Shown one piece after another: positions 51,464 to 63,129 of a stretch of DNA of 64,000 nt (the first letter of the stretch is position 1; every line of letters begins with the position of its first letter). The DNA is from Symbiodinium natans (Eukaryota > Sar > Dinophyceae > Suessiales > Symbiodiniaceae). The translations under genes were made by a program, and so were the position numbers. The notes below the pieces were generated by a model that saw only the letters and a program-made list of their open reading frames with translations, had not been told where the DNA came from and made no database searches. Location of the stretch: contig CAJNDS010002313.1 in NCBI GenBank assembly GCA_905221605.1, positions 443,001 to 507,000 on the forward strand, written 5' to 3'.

Positions 51464-51470
51464 GAACGCA

Positions 51471-51660
51471 TGGGAAGAAGCCTTACACCTTTAAACGCTT
51501 GGGTGCTGAGCAGGCAGATTTGGGAAGAAGCCTTACACCTTTAAACCCTTCTTTTTTGAGGCAGATTTGCCCAGCAGGCAGATTTGGGAAGAAGCCTTAC
51601 ACCTTCAAACCCTTCTTGTTTGGGCGACGAGCAGGCAGAGTTGGAACCTTCTTTTTTTGA
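51471..51660 (+). repeat. Three-copy imperfect repeat (GGGAAGAAGCCTTACACC)
   Basis: Copies start at about 51471, 51521 and 51585, each with TTGGGAAGAAGCCTTACACC followed by TTTAAACCCTT and a GAGCAGGCAGATT linker. Confidence 0.85.
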
Positions 51661-52579
51661 ACTGGCCTTTCAGCTGCCAAAGATTTCCAAGATCCTTCAA
51701 AATACGCCTGCAACATGCCTGAATCTCAAAGGCCCTGAAACAGAGCTTCACACACCAAGCTTTCTTCCACCATCTGCATCAAACACCCTGGAGCTCTGTT
51801 TCAAAGTGCCGGCGGCAAGAAAAGGTACGCCGCCAAGTGCTCCTGCGCCGAGGCGCGGTCCTCAGTTTTGATACCAGACCGCTTCGTGGATAGCCCGAGG
51901 AAACAGAAAGGGAATAGAAACAAAACAACTAGAATGTTGTGTCTTCGTCATGCTCCCAATGTGCGTCCATCATCTCCGTTGAACCATACGCGTAGCGCCT
52001 TTTCACTGACCTTTGAAATTAGTGAATGCCAACCTCAGGCTCTATAAACCTTCACCTGCGGCTGGTGGCGAGACAAACCGTCAGCCCCTCTGTAAGAAAG
52101 CAAGGGTCGGGAACTGCTGCAGGTCCAGGTCGCGGTCTCCGCTGCCTGCAAGGCACTGGTCACGGGAGCAGACAAGCCTAGACTCGAGAGTTGTTTCACC
52201 TCTAAACTCCCAAAGTCACCGAGTTGCCTACCACGACTTGACTTCAAGCACCAAAGCAGGCAACTGCGCCGAAGCTCCCAGTCGGGCCAGGCGCGCATGA
52301 GTAGCCCATAGCTTCTTGAGCCAAAAGCCCTCTATTTCTCGGGCTCAGAGTGGCACCCCTTCTGTTCTTAAAACCTTTGAGGACGACATGACTGTAGCAT
52401 CCATGAGTATCGCCCTTTTTTGGGGGGCAGAAGAAGGCTGATCATCTAGAGCCTCTTCTTCAACCCTTACCCAAAGACACACTTCAACCCTGTAGCATCC
52501 TACAGCAGGCACCGCCGCAGCTTCGACGTGCCAGTGGCCTCAGCCTGGCCAGCTTGGCAGCATGTCGAGCTGAGGGCAG
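51661..52579. other. No confident gene
   Basis: A frame at 51620-51871 (QLPKISKILQNTPATCLNLK) may continue the gene at 51059 and ends TGA. Elsewhere only competing frames. Confidence 0.3.
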
Positions 52580-52637
52580 TTAGGGTTTAGGGTTTAGGGT
52601 TTAGGGTTTAGGGTTTAGGGTTTAGGGTTTAGGGTTT
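52580..52637 (+). repeat. TTTAGGG array
   Basis: Eight perfect units. A frame reading SYSRHRRSFDVPVASAWPAW runs up to its left edge. Confidence 0.95.
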
Positions 52638-54226
52638 ATTGTGTGACGTCTTCGTCCATATCCTTGGGAACACGCTCGGCTTTTTGGATGGATCGATTTT
52701 CTCGGCGCGTTTAGAATGCCAGCATAGTTTCGAACCAGCGCCAAGTCAAGCTGATTCACTGTTGCTCGCGATCAGGGACGGAATTGTGTTATGTGATTCC
52801 AATCAGAAACTGAACTGCATGTGTGAAGAAGTCTCCTTGCCCCACTCTGTGCGGAAGGGCACCTCGGAATCGATTGGAATGCGATTTCGTTCTGGCCCCT
52901 GCTCGACAGATGGGGGCTGTGCTGTTTGAGAGGCAGCGAGACGGCTGCAGTCTCGGTCGCCGCGATGCACACATATAAAACTCGCTTTATATTCTAGACC
53001 TGCAGCGCCGATTCCGCATCACAGAGAGAGCGAGAGCGACAACCACTTGGCCATCGTGGCCGGGTCTTCCGAAGAAGCCCCCTAACGAGCTGCAAGCCCC
53101 TGACATGTGGAGCCAGGCAGGCTGCCCCTCGGGCATTCGCCGCTCCCTGGCACACAGGCCCTGAAGGGCTCAAAGTTTGTCTCTTTCGACAGATTTGGGG
53201 TCTTGCAGGCTTTAGCTCGGTTCTTTGAATGCAGGACGCTAGGCAGTTGCTCACATGTAATGTTTGGGGTGCCCCGGGGATAAAACGAACCCCAACATCG
53301 GGATCATCAACCCTGTACAACCTTCATTCCTGAGGTTTCATGTAGTTTTCTGGGGGAGCAATATTCGATGAGGGAGCGTCTAGAGCCCATAAGGACCACA
53401 TTCCGGGGTGTTACAGCAGGGGTACCCCTGCTTTGGGAAACGCCCCTGAAGGCGTTGGGACGGTTGACCCTGCCTCGCAAAGCAGTTAGATCACCACGGG
53501 GCATAGGACAGTCTTATGGAGGGCTTGCGTTCTTCGCGCTGCGCGCCAGGGCATCATTCCTACACCGTGACATGGCTGCTACAGATTTTGGTCGGCAAGG
53601 GGTCTGCTCGAACGTTCTGTTGCTGCTCGCTGCCCTGTTCTCCTAGTCGTAACTACGTTCTCCAAAACCGTTCAAAACCCGACCTCGGCACCACCAGAAC
53701 ATACTAGTATAAGGAGCTTGGCCTCAGCCGTTGTAAACTTTTCAGGGGGTATGTCTCCCGTAGACGCGGAGAGATGTCGATGGTTGCCGATGGCATTTTG
53801 GGTGCGACGATTCTTGGTGCATATGTCTTCGTAGTGGGAAAACACAGGTTCAGTCCCAAATGTTGCACAATAAGCTGAACTCATGGATTAGCGCGACTTG
53901 TGGGTAGGTTGGACAACGCAGCCGCGCATGAAATTCGCAAGTTTTACTATACAGATATCATTGCAATACGAGTATGGCGGAATGAGATTCGTTTCCTGCT
54001 TATCGCAGCTGAAGCTAGAAAGCGGTATCTTGCACAGACAGGTCCTCCATGATGCTAAGCCCGCACCACCCTCCCCCTACGTCAGCCCTTGAAGATCGGA
54101 AGCCTCTGCAAAAAACACAAGCCATAAGCCTCTGCAACCGAAACCCGAAGCCGCAGCAGCCAGAAGAAGGCGCCACCCTCAACCATCAAACGTAACCCAA
54201 CACAACCTCAACCCCCTGCATACCCC
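52638..54226. other. No confident gene
   Basis: Plus frames at 52639-52929 and 53368-53646 are open; minus frames overlap them. No repeats beyond simple ones. Confidence 0.35.
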
Positions 54227-54472
54227 CTAAACCCTAAACCCTAACCCCTAAACCCTAAACCCTAAACACTCCCGGGATTTCTAGAGACAGTGTGGTCTAG
54301 AGAAGAGGCCTGAAGCGAATCCCCCTTTGGCCAACGGGCAGAGCCATGAGATGTGGCGCCGACTGCTCTTCAACCTTTGGGTCCCTGCTCCACGGCTCAC
54401 ATCTTCTTCAGTGCTTCTTAGGGGTTAGGGTTTAGGGTTTAGGGGTTAGGGTTTAGGGTTTAGGGGTTTAGG
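54227..54472 (+). repeat. Two telomeric arrays flanking a coding-like segment
   Basis: CCCTAAA at 54227-54268 and TTTAGGG/TTTAGGGG at 54419-54472. Between them, 54312-54410 reads EANPPLANGQSHEMWRRLLF and NLWVPAPRLTSSS, a possible exon (confidence about 0.35). Confidence 0.8.
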
Positions 54473-54510
54473 GTGGTTTCCGGTTTAGTCGGCCTGGGGC
54501 TTTAAAATTT

Positions 54511-54823
54511 ATTTTGCTTCGAACATCCCCACCCTCTCTTGGTAGAGATACTCTGGGGTTGCTCCAGGGACACACTGGGGCTGGGCACTCTGGGACGCTC
54601 TTGGGTTGGTTAGGGAGACACTCGGGGTTGGGCACTCCAGGGAGACTCTGCGGTTGGGGGCTCCAGGGATACTCGGGGGCTTGGCACTCCGGGATTGAGG
54701 GAGACTCTGGGTTTGGGCACTCAGGGACACGCAGTCGACCGGGCAAGGAGAAGAGTTCCGGGCGAGGCGAAGAGTTCCGGGCGAGTTGAGTTTAAAATCT
54801 AGCACCCCACACCGAGGGTGGGG
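54511..54823 (-). mobile_element. 310-bp dispersed element with internal minisatellite, copy 2 (inverted)
   Basis: The reverse complement begins CCCCACCCTCGGTGTGGGGT and ends GAGGGTGGGGATGTTCGAAG, as in 40161-40470, with the same tandem CCTGGAGTGCCCAACCC units inside. About 14 kb separates the two copies, which are in opposite orientation. Confidence 0.8.
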
Positions 54824-54989
54824 AAAAAAGGGTGTAGGGTTTAGATTTACCGGCCGGCTCCTCAAGACCGGATGCAAGACAATAATTGTGCTGAGCTTTG
54901 TTTCATGTTGCTGCAATCCTTGCGGTTCATTTTCCGGCATGCTGTGACAAGAGGCCTGGAGAAAGAAGGTTTCGGGTTTTTAGGGTATT

Positions 54990-55181
54990 TTGGGTGGAAG
55001 GAACCAGAACCCACTCGGAAAAGGGTTGAGGGCGTTCGTCGTGGAAGTCCCGGAGGCAGACTCGGAGGAGTTGCTTACCAGTTCCTTTGCAAGGGTTCTG
55101 TTCGGGAGGATTCAGGGAGTGCGGCTTGCTTGCTACAACAGAGGCTACAGTCTGAGTTCAGTTTCCCTGCATGAGGTCTAG
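54990..55181 (+). CDS. Candidate ORF, about 60 codons
   Basis: The frame contains LRAFVVEVPEADSEELLTSS and ARVLFGRIQGVRLACYNRGY, ending TAG. The composition fits a folded domain. No clear acceptor; an overlapping frame competes. Confidence 0.35.
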   Translation: MGGRNQNPLGKGLRAFVVEVPEADSEELLTSSFARVLFGRIQGVRLACYNRGYSLSSVSLHEV

Positions 55182-55219
55182 CTGAGGGCTTAGGGCCCTT
55201 TACTGAAGACTAGGTTGGA

Positions 55220-55263
55220 ACCCTAAACCCTAAACTCTAAACCCTAAACCCTAAACCCTAAAC
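55220..55263 (+). repeat. CCCTAAA array
   Basis: Six units with one CTCTAAA variant. Confidence 0.9.
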
Positions 55264-55326
55264 AGGCTGGCTTAAGTTGACCCAAATCTCGCTACAACCC
55301 GCACTTTAACGTGAACAACCTTTCAG

Positions 55327-55401
55327 TTCATAGATGCCCAGGTGACTGTCGCCTCGAACTTCCTCGGGCAGCACAGGGACGAGGCCCTCATCCTAAACTA
55401 A
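55327..55401 (+). CDS. Candidate terminal exon, 24 codons
   Basis: The acceptor AACCTTTCAG ends at 55326. The frame FIDAQVTVASNFLGQHRDEA continues LILN to TAA at 55399-55401. It may follow 54990-55181, with the telomeric array in the intron. Confidence 0.4.
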   Translation, partial: FIDAQVTVASNFLGQHRDEALILN

Positions 55402-56306
55402 ACGGTCCTAAGCTCATCATAATAATAATAGTAATAATAATAATAATAATCAGAGTAGCATAAGACTATGCACCTCCCTTGTCTATGTCGCTGACCTAAG
55501 TACTTGGGGCCACTCCTGTGCGGCTGTCAATGCGTTTTCATCCAACTCTCAATTGTTATATAATCTGTTGCAAGCTAAATCCAAACCCAACAAGTTTTGT
55601 GCCCTAGGTTGTGAGAATGTATGGGTTTTTCGGGGCTTGTGCCCTTCATATGCTTGACTCGTTTAGAACTCGCCAACAACTCAGATCCGAAACTCTAACA
55701 CTCGCCCTCGACCCCAAACACACGAGCCCCGAGCTGAAACCCATCCGCAGCTTTCGCCGCTCACTAGAGCATGACAGAGCCACTACGGAGCCACTAGTGC
55801 GCCCATCATCCCAGCAGTCACACCCTCTGAGCCCAAAATCTCGGCCTCAGACTCAAGAATCGTAGAACCCCCAACCCCGAACACGAAATAGATTTAGCCC
55901 ACAACCCTGTAGTGTGGTGCAAGGGTGCGGGGCGAGGCCGCGGGTGGCCAAAGCAAGTTTGCCCCGGCACGATAGAATGGTATGAGGTTCCCGACTACCG
56001 GCCCTGCACCCTGGCGGACGACTGTAGGGGTGATGCCCCGCGCTGCCGCTCCGCGCCATTGGGGCTTGGGGGCTACTTTCCGGTACTTGCAGCTGAGGAC
56101 AATTCCTGTTTTGACATACCAAGCAATACCAAGCAACACCAAAAAAGCATGCAGCGACAGCAAGGAAAGCTCGATACCAGCCGCATACACCTCTGAATCT
56201 CCAAACTCTTAATAGAACCTTCCCGAAGCCAGCAAACCTGGTGCTGCAACCCCGGATTCGTGTATGTATGTCCATACAAATGAATAATAAATAAACATAT
56301 ATATAT

Positions 56307-56348
<42 letters not shown>

Positions 56349-57371
56349 AAACAATCATTCATTTATTTCGTTATTTCCCTTGAACATATATCCATCAATA
56401 GCCTTGTTGCAATATTGCAGCCGAGTTATCGGACCCATCGTTATCATGAGAGCTTCTGCTTCCGAATGGGATTCAGGGCGATAGCGGAGCTTCCCAAAGA
56501 TTAGGACGGGCCTGCCGGTTGCGTGCGCAAGCCCTATCCTTCACTCCTTTTCTGGTTTTGTCTTGAGGTCGTAGATTGGAGGCTGTGTTCGGGCCACCTG
56601 AAATCAGGGGTGGGTGACGATGCGCCGCCTCGCGATGCTTGCATGCCTAGGGTACACAATCCCCTCAGGTCGCGCGGGCCGCTGCGCCTCCCTGGACCCT
56701 TCGCTGCGCAGCGCGGTCGGCCGCTGTGTCGTGCGACGCCGGGGCCGGCGCCGCACGTCCTCCATGTTGTAAGAAGAACATTGAAGACCATTAGTCTAAT
56801 ACATATACTTACAGGGAGAGAGAGATACATACAGAGATAGATATAGATATAGATATAGATATATGTATGCATAGTATACATATGTATACGCCTGATAAAA
56901 CGTTTGCATCTATCTATCTATATATATATATATGTATGCAATGCATATATATATATATGTATATATTTCTTTGTTTATTTACACATAGTGCGCGGCGAAC
57001 ATCCAACTTTCAGCCTGGACACGGCTCCGGCTGGCTTGCAATAAGGGTCGATGCTGGAAGCAGAGCTTGTCGAAGCACTGCGTAAGAAGCTTTAGGGCTC
57101 TCCTGCCGTCTCCAGGCAGGATTCGAAGCCCCCTGAGTTGCGACCAATCTTTAAGTTTCAACGCTACATGGGGTAATTAATGAGCAAGCAAGGCAACGTG
57201 GAGCAGTTGTGGGATGTGTGTTCTGTCGTTGTCTTTGAACCGTTCCGGTCCCGAAGATTCATGAATATTGAACAACTTGACAGGGAGGCGAAGCTTTGGT
57301 GTCAAACCCGAAGCATGCAAAGAATACAGCCGGAGACGTGGCTTCTCGTGCTCTCGGCAGGAGAATGGCCC
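55402..57371. other. No confident gene; AT-rich repeats
   Basis: TAA/AAT repeats at 55418-55452, (TA)n at 56296-56345, and GATATA/TATCTA repeats at 56820-56970. Open frames at 55850-56275 (minus) and 56523-56840 (plus) lack borders. Confidence 0.4.
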
Positions 57372-57420
57372 TAAACCCTAAAAACCTAAACCCTAAAACC
57401 CCAAACCCTAAAACCCTAAA
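57372..57420 (+). repeat. CCCTAAA array with 8-bp CCCTAAAA units
   Basis: Mixed 7- and 8-bp units (CCCTAAA, CCCTAAAA), mirroring the TTTTAGGG variant at 4711. It is the last clear telomeric array in the window. Confidence 0.9.
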
Positions 57421-57977
57421 ATCGCGTTTTTGGTAGTACGTGAAGCCCAAGGTCTGCGACCACGGCCTTTGTTTCTGCGAAGAGTGGCAGACCCCCGAGA
57501 CTGCTACAGCCGCTACTCGGGAGCTTGTGCAGTTGTGCGGCACCCGTTGCCGTAGAGCTATTGCTGGTTCATTGTTTGAGGCTTTAGGTGGGGTTTCAGG
57601 GTTGGAGGGTTGGAGTTAGAGTGTCGAAGGCTGCAATAAGGATCTGTCTTAATGTCTGTCTTACAGGCCGCTTTGCTTCTCTCATTTTATCTTTGCGTTG
57701 CAGGACCAGAAGTTCAGCCAACCACAGTAAAAGCAGCCGTATAAAACGCCCTTTTGAAGCCTTTCCGGCCTCTTGTGCCTCTTTTTTAAAGAGCTTCTGG
57801 CGCTACTCCCTTAAACCCTCAGCTCCATGGTGGTTTACGTGGGAAGCCGGACCCCCCCAAGCAAGCCTCCGAGGCTGCGAGCGCGCAAACTGCACGGCCC
57901 TGCAGCTGCAGAAGCTGCGGCCAAGGGGATGGTGCCCTGGCAACTGCTATTTGCCTAAGAACCCCCCCCCCCCCCCC

Positions 57978-58021
<44 letters not shown>

Positions 58022-59137
58022 TATAAACAGTTAAAGACCTAGATTACCCTTATAAAGGAAGAGTCTTTTGATTGTTTAGGTTAAGCAATTAGTGGGCAAA
58101 GAAGGAGGAGGTGCACTTTGATGGATATCGGTTGGGATGTTCCCCCTTTTACTAGCAGTTCCTGTGGATTGCGATGCGACACGAGTGCTCGCTGACAGCT
58201 GCATGCCGCAGACTGCACCGGCATGAAGCTCAGTTCCGGGTTCAAAAGGGCCTGGGATGGTTTTGGTTTTGGTGTAGGGTTCACTGGTTGACTTTTTCTT
58301 TTGTTGGGGGGGAGCGGGAGGGGGTTTGGGTGGGCTGGTTCAGGGTTGAGGAGGTTAAGGCATCAGGCGCGATGATCTAAGGCTTATCTAAGGCTTGTTG
58401 TTTGATTGCATGCCCATCCAGGAACCCTGGGCTTTGTCAACCGAAGCCTGAGACAACAACATGCCCCGTCCCAAACACATGAGCAAAGTTGAGAAACTAT
58501 GTGCCAGGCCAGGGAAACCTCAGCAAATCAACAGAAAATCACGAGAAATCCGCCTACAGCCCTGAACATCCCCCCGCCCTCCAATCCTTTCAGGCGTTGC
58601 ACACTGCTGGCCACACCGGGCTCTGGGTCTGTCAGGCACCGGAGGGCGGAAGGGGCGGGGGAAGGGGAGGGGGTTCCTTTCTGTTTTTAAGGGGTGAGCA
58701 CACAGTTTCTTGAAGGGGTCCGGATTTTGAACATTTCCCCCCATGTGGAGGGGTCTTATGGCAAGACTTCAGGTGGGCTTCGGTTGGGAGGTTTGCATGA
58801 AGAGGGGGCATAGAATTGATGGCCCGAGATTCTTCAAGACAATTTCAAGCCGATAATTGTTGCCGAGGATGCTGTGCTTCACAAGTTTTGTCGTTCCAGG
58901 ACCTATCGATCCTTCGTTACGAGAAGGGTGCAGGACATAGGCTGTGAGTTCTAAGAGTTTGACAGCTGCTTCCACCGAACTTTCCCGTGGCTCTCTCATG
59001 TGGCCCGGCAATTCAGTTTGCCTTCATCAAGACTTGGTCTGCGCACCCACCCAGGCATCCTAAGCCGAAACTCTAGCAAACATGCGTGGCTTCGAGTTGC
59101 ATGAGGCGCCCTACCGAATACTTGAAGAGCTGTTGAG
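57421..59137. other. No confident gene; microsatellite and MITE end
   Basis: C-run, A-run and (TA)n at 57961-58024, and a family A MITE end at 58132-58172 (TTGGGATGTTCCCCCTTTTA). Other frames are short or compete. Confidence 0.4.
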
Positions 59138-59813
59138 GCCCTCCTATTGCGGCCATGACTTACTGCGCTGCACCCAATCAGGGTACCTGCACCAAGATGT
59201 TCCGCATGACGCCCTATAAACCATCCCTTGGACAGCACAACTTGCGGAGGATCAGCTTGGCACAGGACATGGCATCGCGGGTCGTTGTTGGCGACCCGTA
59301 TTGCCATCCAGCAAGTACGTCTTCCTATGACTGTTCCTGTTGTTGACTACTCGTCCCCGGTCTCGTCGTATCAGTATGATCCGTGATCTACCTAGTCTGC
59401 TGACGAGGCGAGCCACCTGAACCATACAAAATCAACAGCGCACACCACCTTATCCATTCTTGGTGCTTGTTTTCATGAGCACTGTTGCACATGCAGGTGG
59501 TCAGCGGATGGATATCGATCTGCTGGGCGCTGCCACTACCGCACCCTGCCCGGCGAGGGCTGTTTCTTCCACACAGATCCTCAGCGCCAAAGTTGCTTGC
59601 GCTGACTGCAATGAATCATTCAGGGAGCTTCCATCAACTACATGGAACCTCAGAATCCCGTTCTCTGAAGACCATTGAAACCCTAACGGCGCAATGCCTA
59701 GGCCAGAGCACACTCAATTCCCCAAGTGTCGCAAGGCGTGTCAGGAGATGGATGGACTCTGCTGCCCCGACGAGTTCGGCATCCACCCCGAGTGCAACGA
59801 GCTTGCAGACTGA
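59138..59813 (+). CDS. Cys-rich gene, at least three exons, unknown function
   Basis: Exon 1 (about 59138-59316) encodes MTYCAAPNQGTCTKMFRM, then ASRVVVGDPYCHPA, ending at donor GTACGT. Acceptor CACATGCAG joins exon 2 (from 59503) in phase, giving a serine codon then GQRMDIDLLGAATTAPCPAR. A further exon, in the same frame, encodes FPKCRKACQEMDGLCCPDEF and GIHPECNELAD to a TGA at 59811-59813. Cys spacing (C-x3-C, CC, C) suggests a disulfide-rich or metal-binding secreted domain. The border between exons 2 and 3 is not fixed. Confidence 0.45.
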
Positions 59814-61571
59814 GCGTGCAGGGTGGCAGTTGGGGTTTTGTGTCCAGTTCAGTTGGCGGTGCACCGCGTTAGGGGTTCCTGGTATTCAGGGTCTAGAGGT
59901 TTCGAGCCTGCAGCCGCGCTTTGTCACAGGCTGCTCCGAGCAGGCTGCTCCACTGCTGGTTGCCCTGCTTGCAGACAACGAGTCGCAGTCAGGCTGGAAT
60001 GATGCTGGAGACTTAAGGGGCCATACGGAAAGATGCTGGAAACAAGAAGCATGAGGTCTGTAACTCGTACCCTCTGGCGATCAGATCTGAAACAATAAAC
60101 GGCACGACCTCTTGCACGTCCGCTGTGATCAGAGCAGGACGCGAGCACGAGGAGGAGGTGGAGGAGGAGAACAAATCTTTGCTGCTGGGCTGCGTGTGCT
60201 GGACATAGTAACTTAACAATGCATGTAGCATAATGCAACCATCGTAATATTGTATCGCATAGTAAAGTACTGATGCATGGTATTCATACTGAGTTATATT
60301 ATATACACTAATCTACACTACATGAAGAGATGTGCATGTACATTATATCTGTATACACACACCTACAATACATACACATAATATAGAAGAACAAGCATGC
60401 CACCACCTCGCTTGCAGACAGTGCGGCGCCTGAGGTCTCAGCCGCCTCAGAAGAATCCCAGATCAAACCGAAGCCCTAAACCGGGTTCAGCGTTCAGTAT
60501 ATAGGGTTATAGGACCCTAGTCGACAAGGATGCGACCACCAACACCTCAACTACTTCGTACGGGCATGGTAAGATCATGTTCAGTTTGCTGAATATCTCT
60601 CTCAAGCTATCGACCCTGTGAGTGATCCCAACAGAAGCCCGATGAACTCCCTTTCCTCCACCTCCCTCCCCTGCAAATGCAGGCTAGTCCGTCTGCACGA
60701 AGACGAGCGCACGATCTGGCTCCTGCTAGCCCCTGGGACTTTGAACTATGTTGGAATCTTTTCGGGCCTCCTTCGAACAACAAAAGATCCTTCACAATCC
60801 TTGGCTTTGAATGCTGTCCGGTCTCTGTTGCACCCGTGCCCAATGAAGCCCTCCTTGGCTCAACCTGAAGCCGGGTTTCTAGACGTTGAATAAGAGCGCT
60901 TATGGGAAGACTTCCGTTGCGAACTCGCCCGAACCCTATGGCGAAATGTTGAACATAATACCCTCCACAGCTTTGCTACCCAGGGGATCCTCGTGCTCCT
61001 GCTGCTGAGAATGGTGCCTCTTCTTCAAAAGACCGGCGTTCAAGCTAGTCAGGAAACGGAGATTCTTGGCAGTGGAGCCAGTTGGTGAAGATCCAGTTCG
61101 TGATTGCGTGTTCCGTGTTTGATTTCGGGCGCGAGGGCGAGGAGGGGGGTGGGTGGGGGGTTGTGTTGGGTACTTCGTGCCAAGGTGCTCAGCTTAGCAA
61201 TCGCAATGATGTCGGAGGAATGGCCCCCCCTTTCAAGCCTCCTGACTTAGAGGGCCTGACACGTGCCTGCGACAAACGCCCTGCAGCCCTGTTTTCAGGT
61301 GTTCACTTGCTCTCAGCCGCAAGATCTGATGGTCACTGTGGCCTGGCAAGAAGCTCTACAACTTGCGGCTCTAAGGGTTTGGGTTGTGGATTGAGGTTGT
61401 AGGGCCAGGTCTGTCTGTCTACATGACAAGCAGGGTTCAAGACAGCTCCTGCTAGCATGTCTCCTCAGCCCTGAACCCTAAATCGCAAACCGGCCACGTT
61501 TTGCTCAAGTACTAGCTTTCAGTGTATACCTCTGGCGACTTCTGGTCCCAGTGAGTTCTCAGATTCTTGCA
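59814..61571. other. No confident gene; probable trans-splice acceptor at the right end
   Basis: AT-rich stretch 60235-60390. Frames at 60618-60893 are open on both strands. A pyrimidine-rich AGATTCTTGCAG at 61560-61571 precedes the gene at 61626 and could be its spliced-leader acceptor. Confidence 0.35.
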
Positions 61572-61625
61572 GGACTCGGATCTCGCGTCCATACCTGCCA
61601 CTGGCGCAGCGCCGCACGCCTCCAC

Positions 61626-62762
61626 ATGGCTGGAAGCAACTCGGGCGTTTCCAATCGAGGACTTCGGCTGTGCTTCCGTGTGGCAGCAGTTTTGGGGCTC
61701 CTGGCCGTGTTCAACGGCTTCTTGGCGTTCATTGCTGGAGCAGGCTTCCGCTCATTGGCCCAGCGCCACGTGGCGCTCTCGGCCGAGGGTGGGACAACAC
61801 TGGAGAAGAAGCCCAAGGCACAGAATGAGTACCGCCTCAATGTCGGTCGCGCCATCGACGTCCTGCGTCGTGACATGGTGGGCCTGTTCGGTCGAGAGCA
61901 GCATGTCCCGGATTTCTCCATCTACAGCCCGGACATTGAGGTGATTGACGCCCACCTCCCCAGCTTTCAGCTACGTGGCCTGGCCACCTATCAGCAGGTC
62001 CTGTCGACAATGCAGTGGTCCATCAAAACGACCTGCGACCGAACAAAAATGGAAATTACGTCCCTGACACCGCCAGTCAACGACCAGATGTACGTTAGGT
62101 GGCGCCTCCATTTGTGGTTCAAAGATGTTCGCTCGCTGCTGCCTCCAGCGTTTGGCGGTTCACCCATGATGAATATGCAGGGGCCGCTCATTGTGGAGGG
62201 CTATTCTCGCTACCAGTTCGATCCATGGTCCGCAGAGATTGTGAAGCACACCATTGAGATCACGAATCCACCCATGCACCTCTCAGACCTGGTGGGCCAG
62301 TATGCCCGCACACCCTCATGGGCGATGCCAGTCAGCACAGGCCTGGGCGTCCCCAGCCTCACACGTGCGTGGCCCATGCACGAGGCGTCAGCGCTGACGG
62401 GAGCTACCACAGCCCGCGCCCGCAGCTCCACGTCCCGCGCTGCCACGGCTCGAAGCTCAGGTTGGCTGCCTGGCTTGCCACAAGGCTGGGTCATTGCGAA
62501 AAATCATTTTTTACATCTTTATGAAACATGAAAATAGTAACAATAGTACCCCAAAACAATGGTGCAAAAAGGCTGCGAGGATGATTTTGAGTGCAACGAT
62601 GGCAAGGCCAACTTCCCCCTCCAATGCTGTGAGATGCCACTGCTGGGCAAGTTTTGCTGCGAGCCTCCAGACGACTTCGCCACGGGCGTGCCGGACATCC
62701 CTGCATATCTCCCATTGCCAGTTCCCATCGAGCCAGAAAGTCAAGGCGGTAGCAACTACTAG
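61626..62762 (+). CDS. DUF2358-like protein with predicted plastid targeting and Cys-rich C-terminus
   Basis: Start at ATG 61626. Residues about 10-35 are hydrophobic (RVAAVLGLLAVFNGFLAFIA), then a Ser/Ala/Arg/Lys-rich stretch, a pattern fitting the two-part targeting signal of peridinin-type plastids. The domain from AIDVLRRDMVGLFGREQHV through DFSIYSPDIEVIDAHLPSF to VEGYSRYQFD follows the DUF2358 family (SnoaL-like fold, common in plastid proteins of plants and algae, role unknown). One in-frame TGA at 62529 must lie in an intron; 62331-62546 (GTCAGC...AATAG) fits in phase 0. The last exon carries GCEDDFECNDGKANFPLQCC and KFCCEPPDD, ending TAG. About 306 residues in total. Confidence 0.75.
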
Positions 62763-63129
62763 GCAGCCTAAGCGCCGCCTAGGCCATTCCCTCTTGCCTG
62801 CAGTGATCCCAGGAGGAACAGCTCCGAAGACAGCTGGGGGAGGCGGAGAGGGGGGGGGGGGGAAGGGGGACTTCTCAGGTGCTGGGAAACGTGCTGGGAA
62901 TTTTCAGTCCAGCAGCCCAAGATGGGAACTGCCGAGGGCAGTTCTTGCTGTGTCAATGCAAGGCTAGCCCAGGCTATGTACAGACATGTTTTTCGATGAT
63001 GCTGTGCATCGTCCCTTTGCCTACAACTTTTTGATTGGGCCTGGAGCCTGACAGACTCTGTAGGGCTGTTGCGCGAAAGCCGTGCTTTAAGGCTTCATGT
63101 CCAGGGCCAGTCCCTTTGCCATGCACGCA
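62763..63129. other. No clear gene
   Basis: A G-run lies at 62851-62862; otherwise presumed 3' region of the preceding gene. Confidence 0.4.

Noticed and set aside
44270-62550. Shared AGTAACAATAGTACC at 44283 and in the 62.5-kb intron
   Set aside because: About one or two 15-base matches are expected by chance in 64 kb, more in AT-rich DNA.
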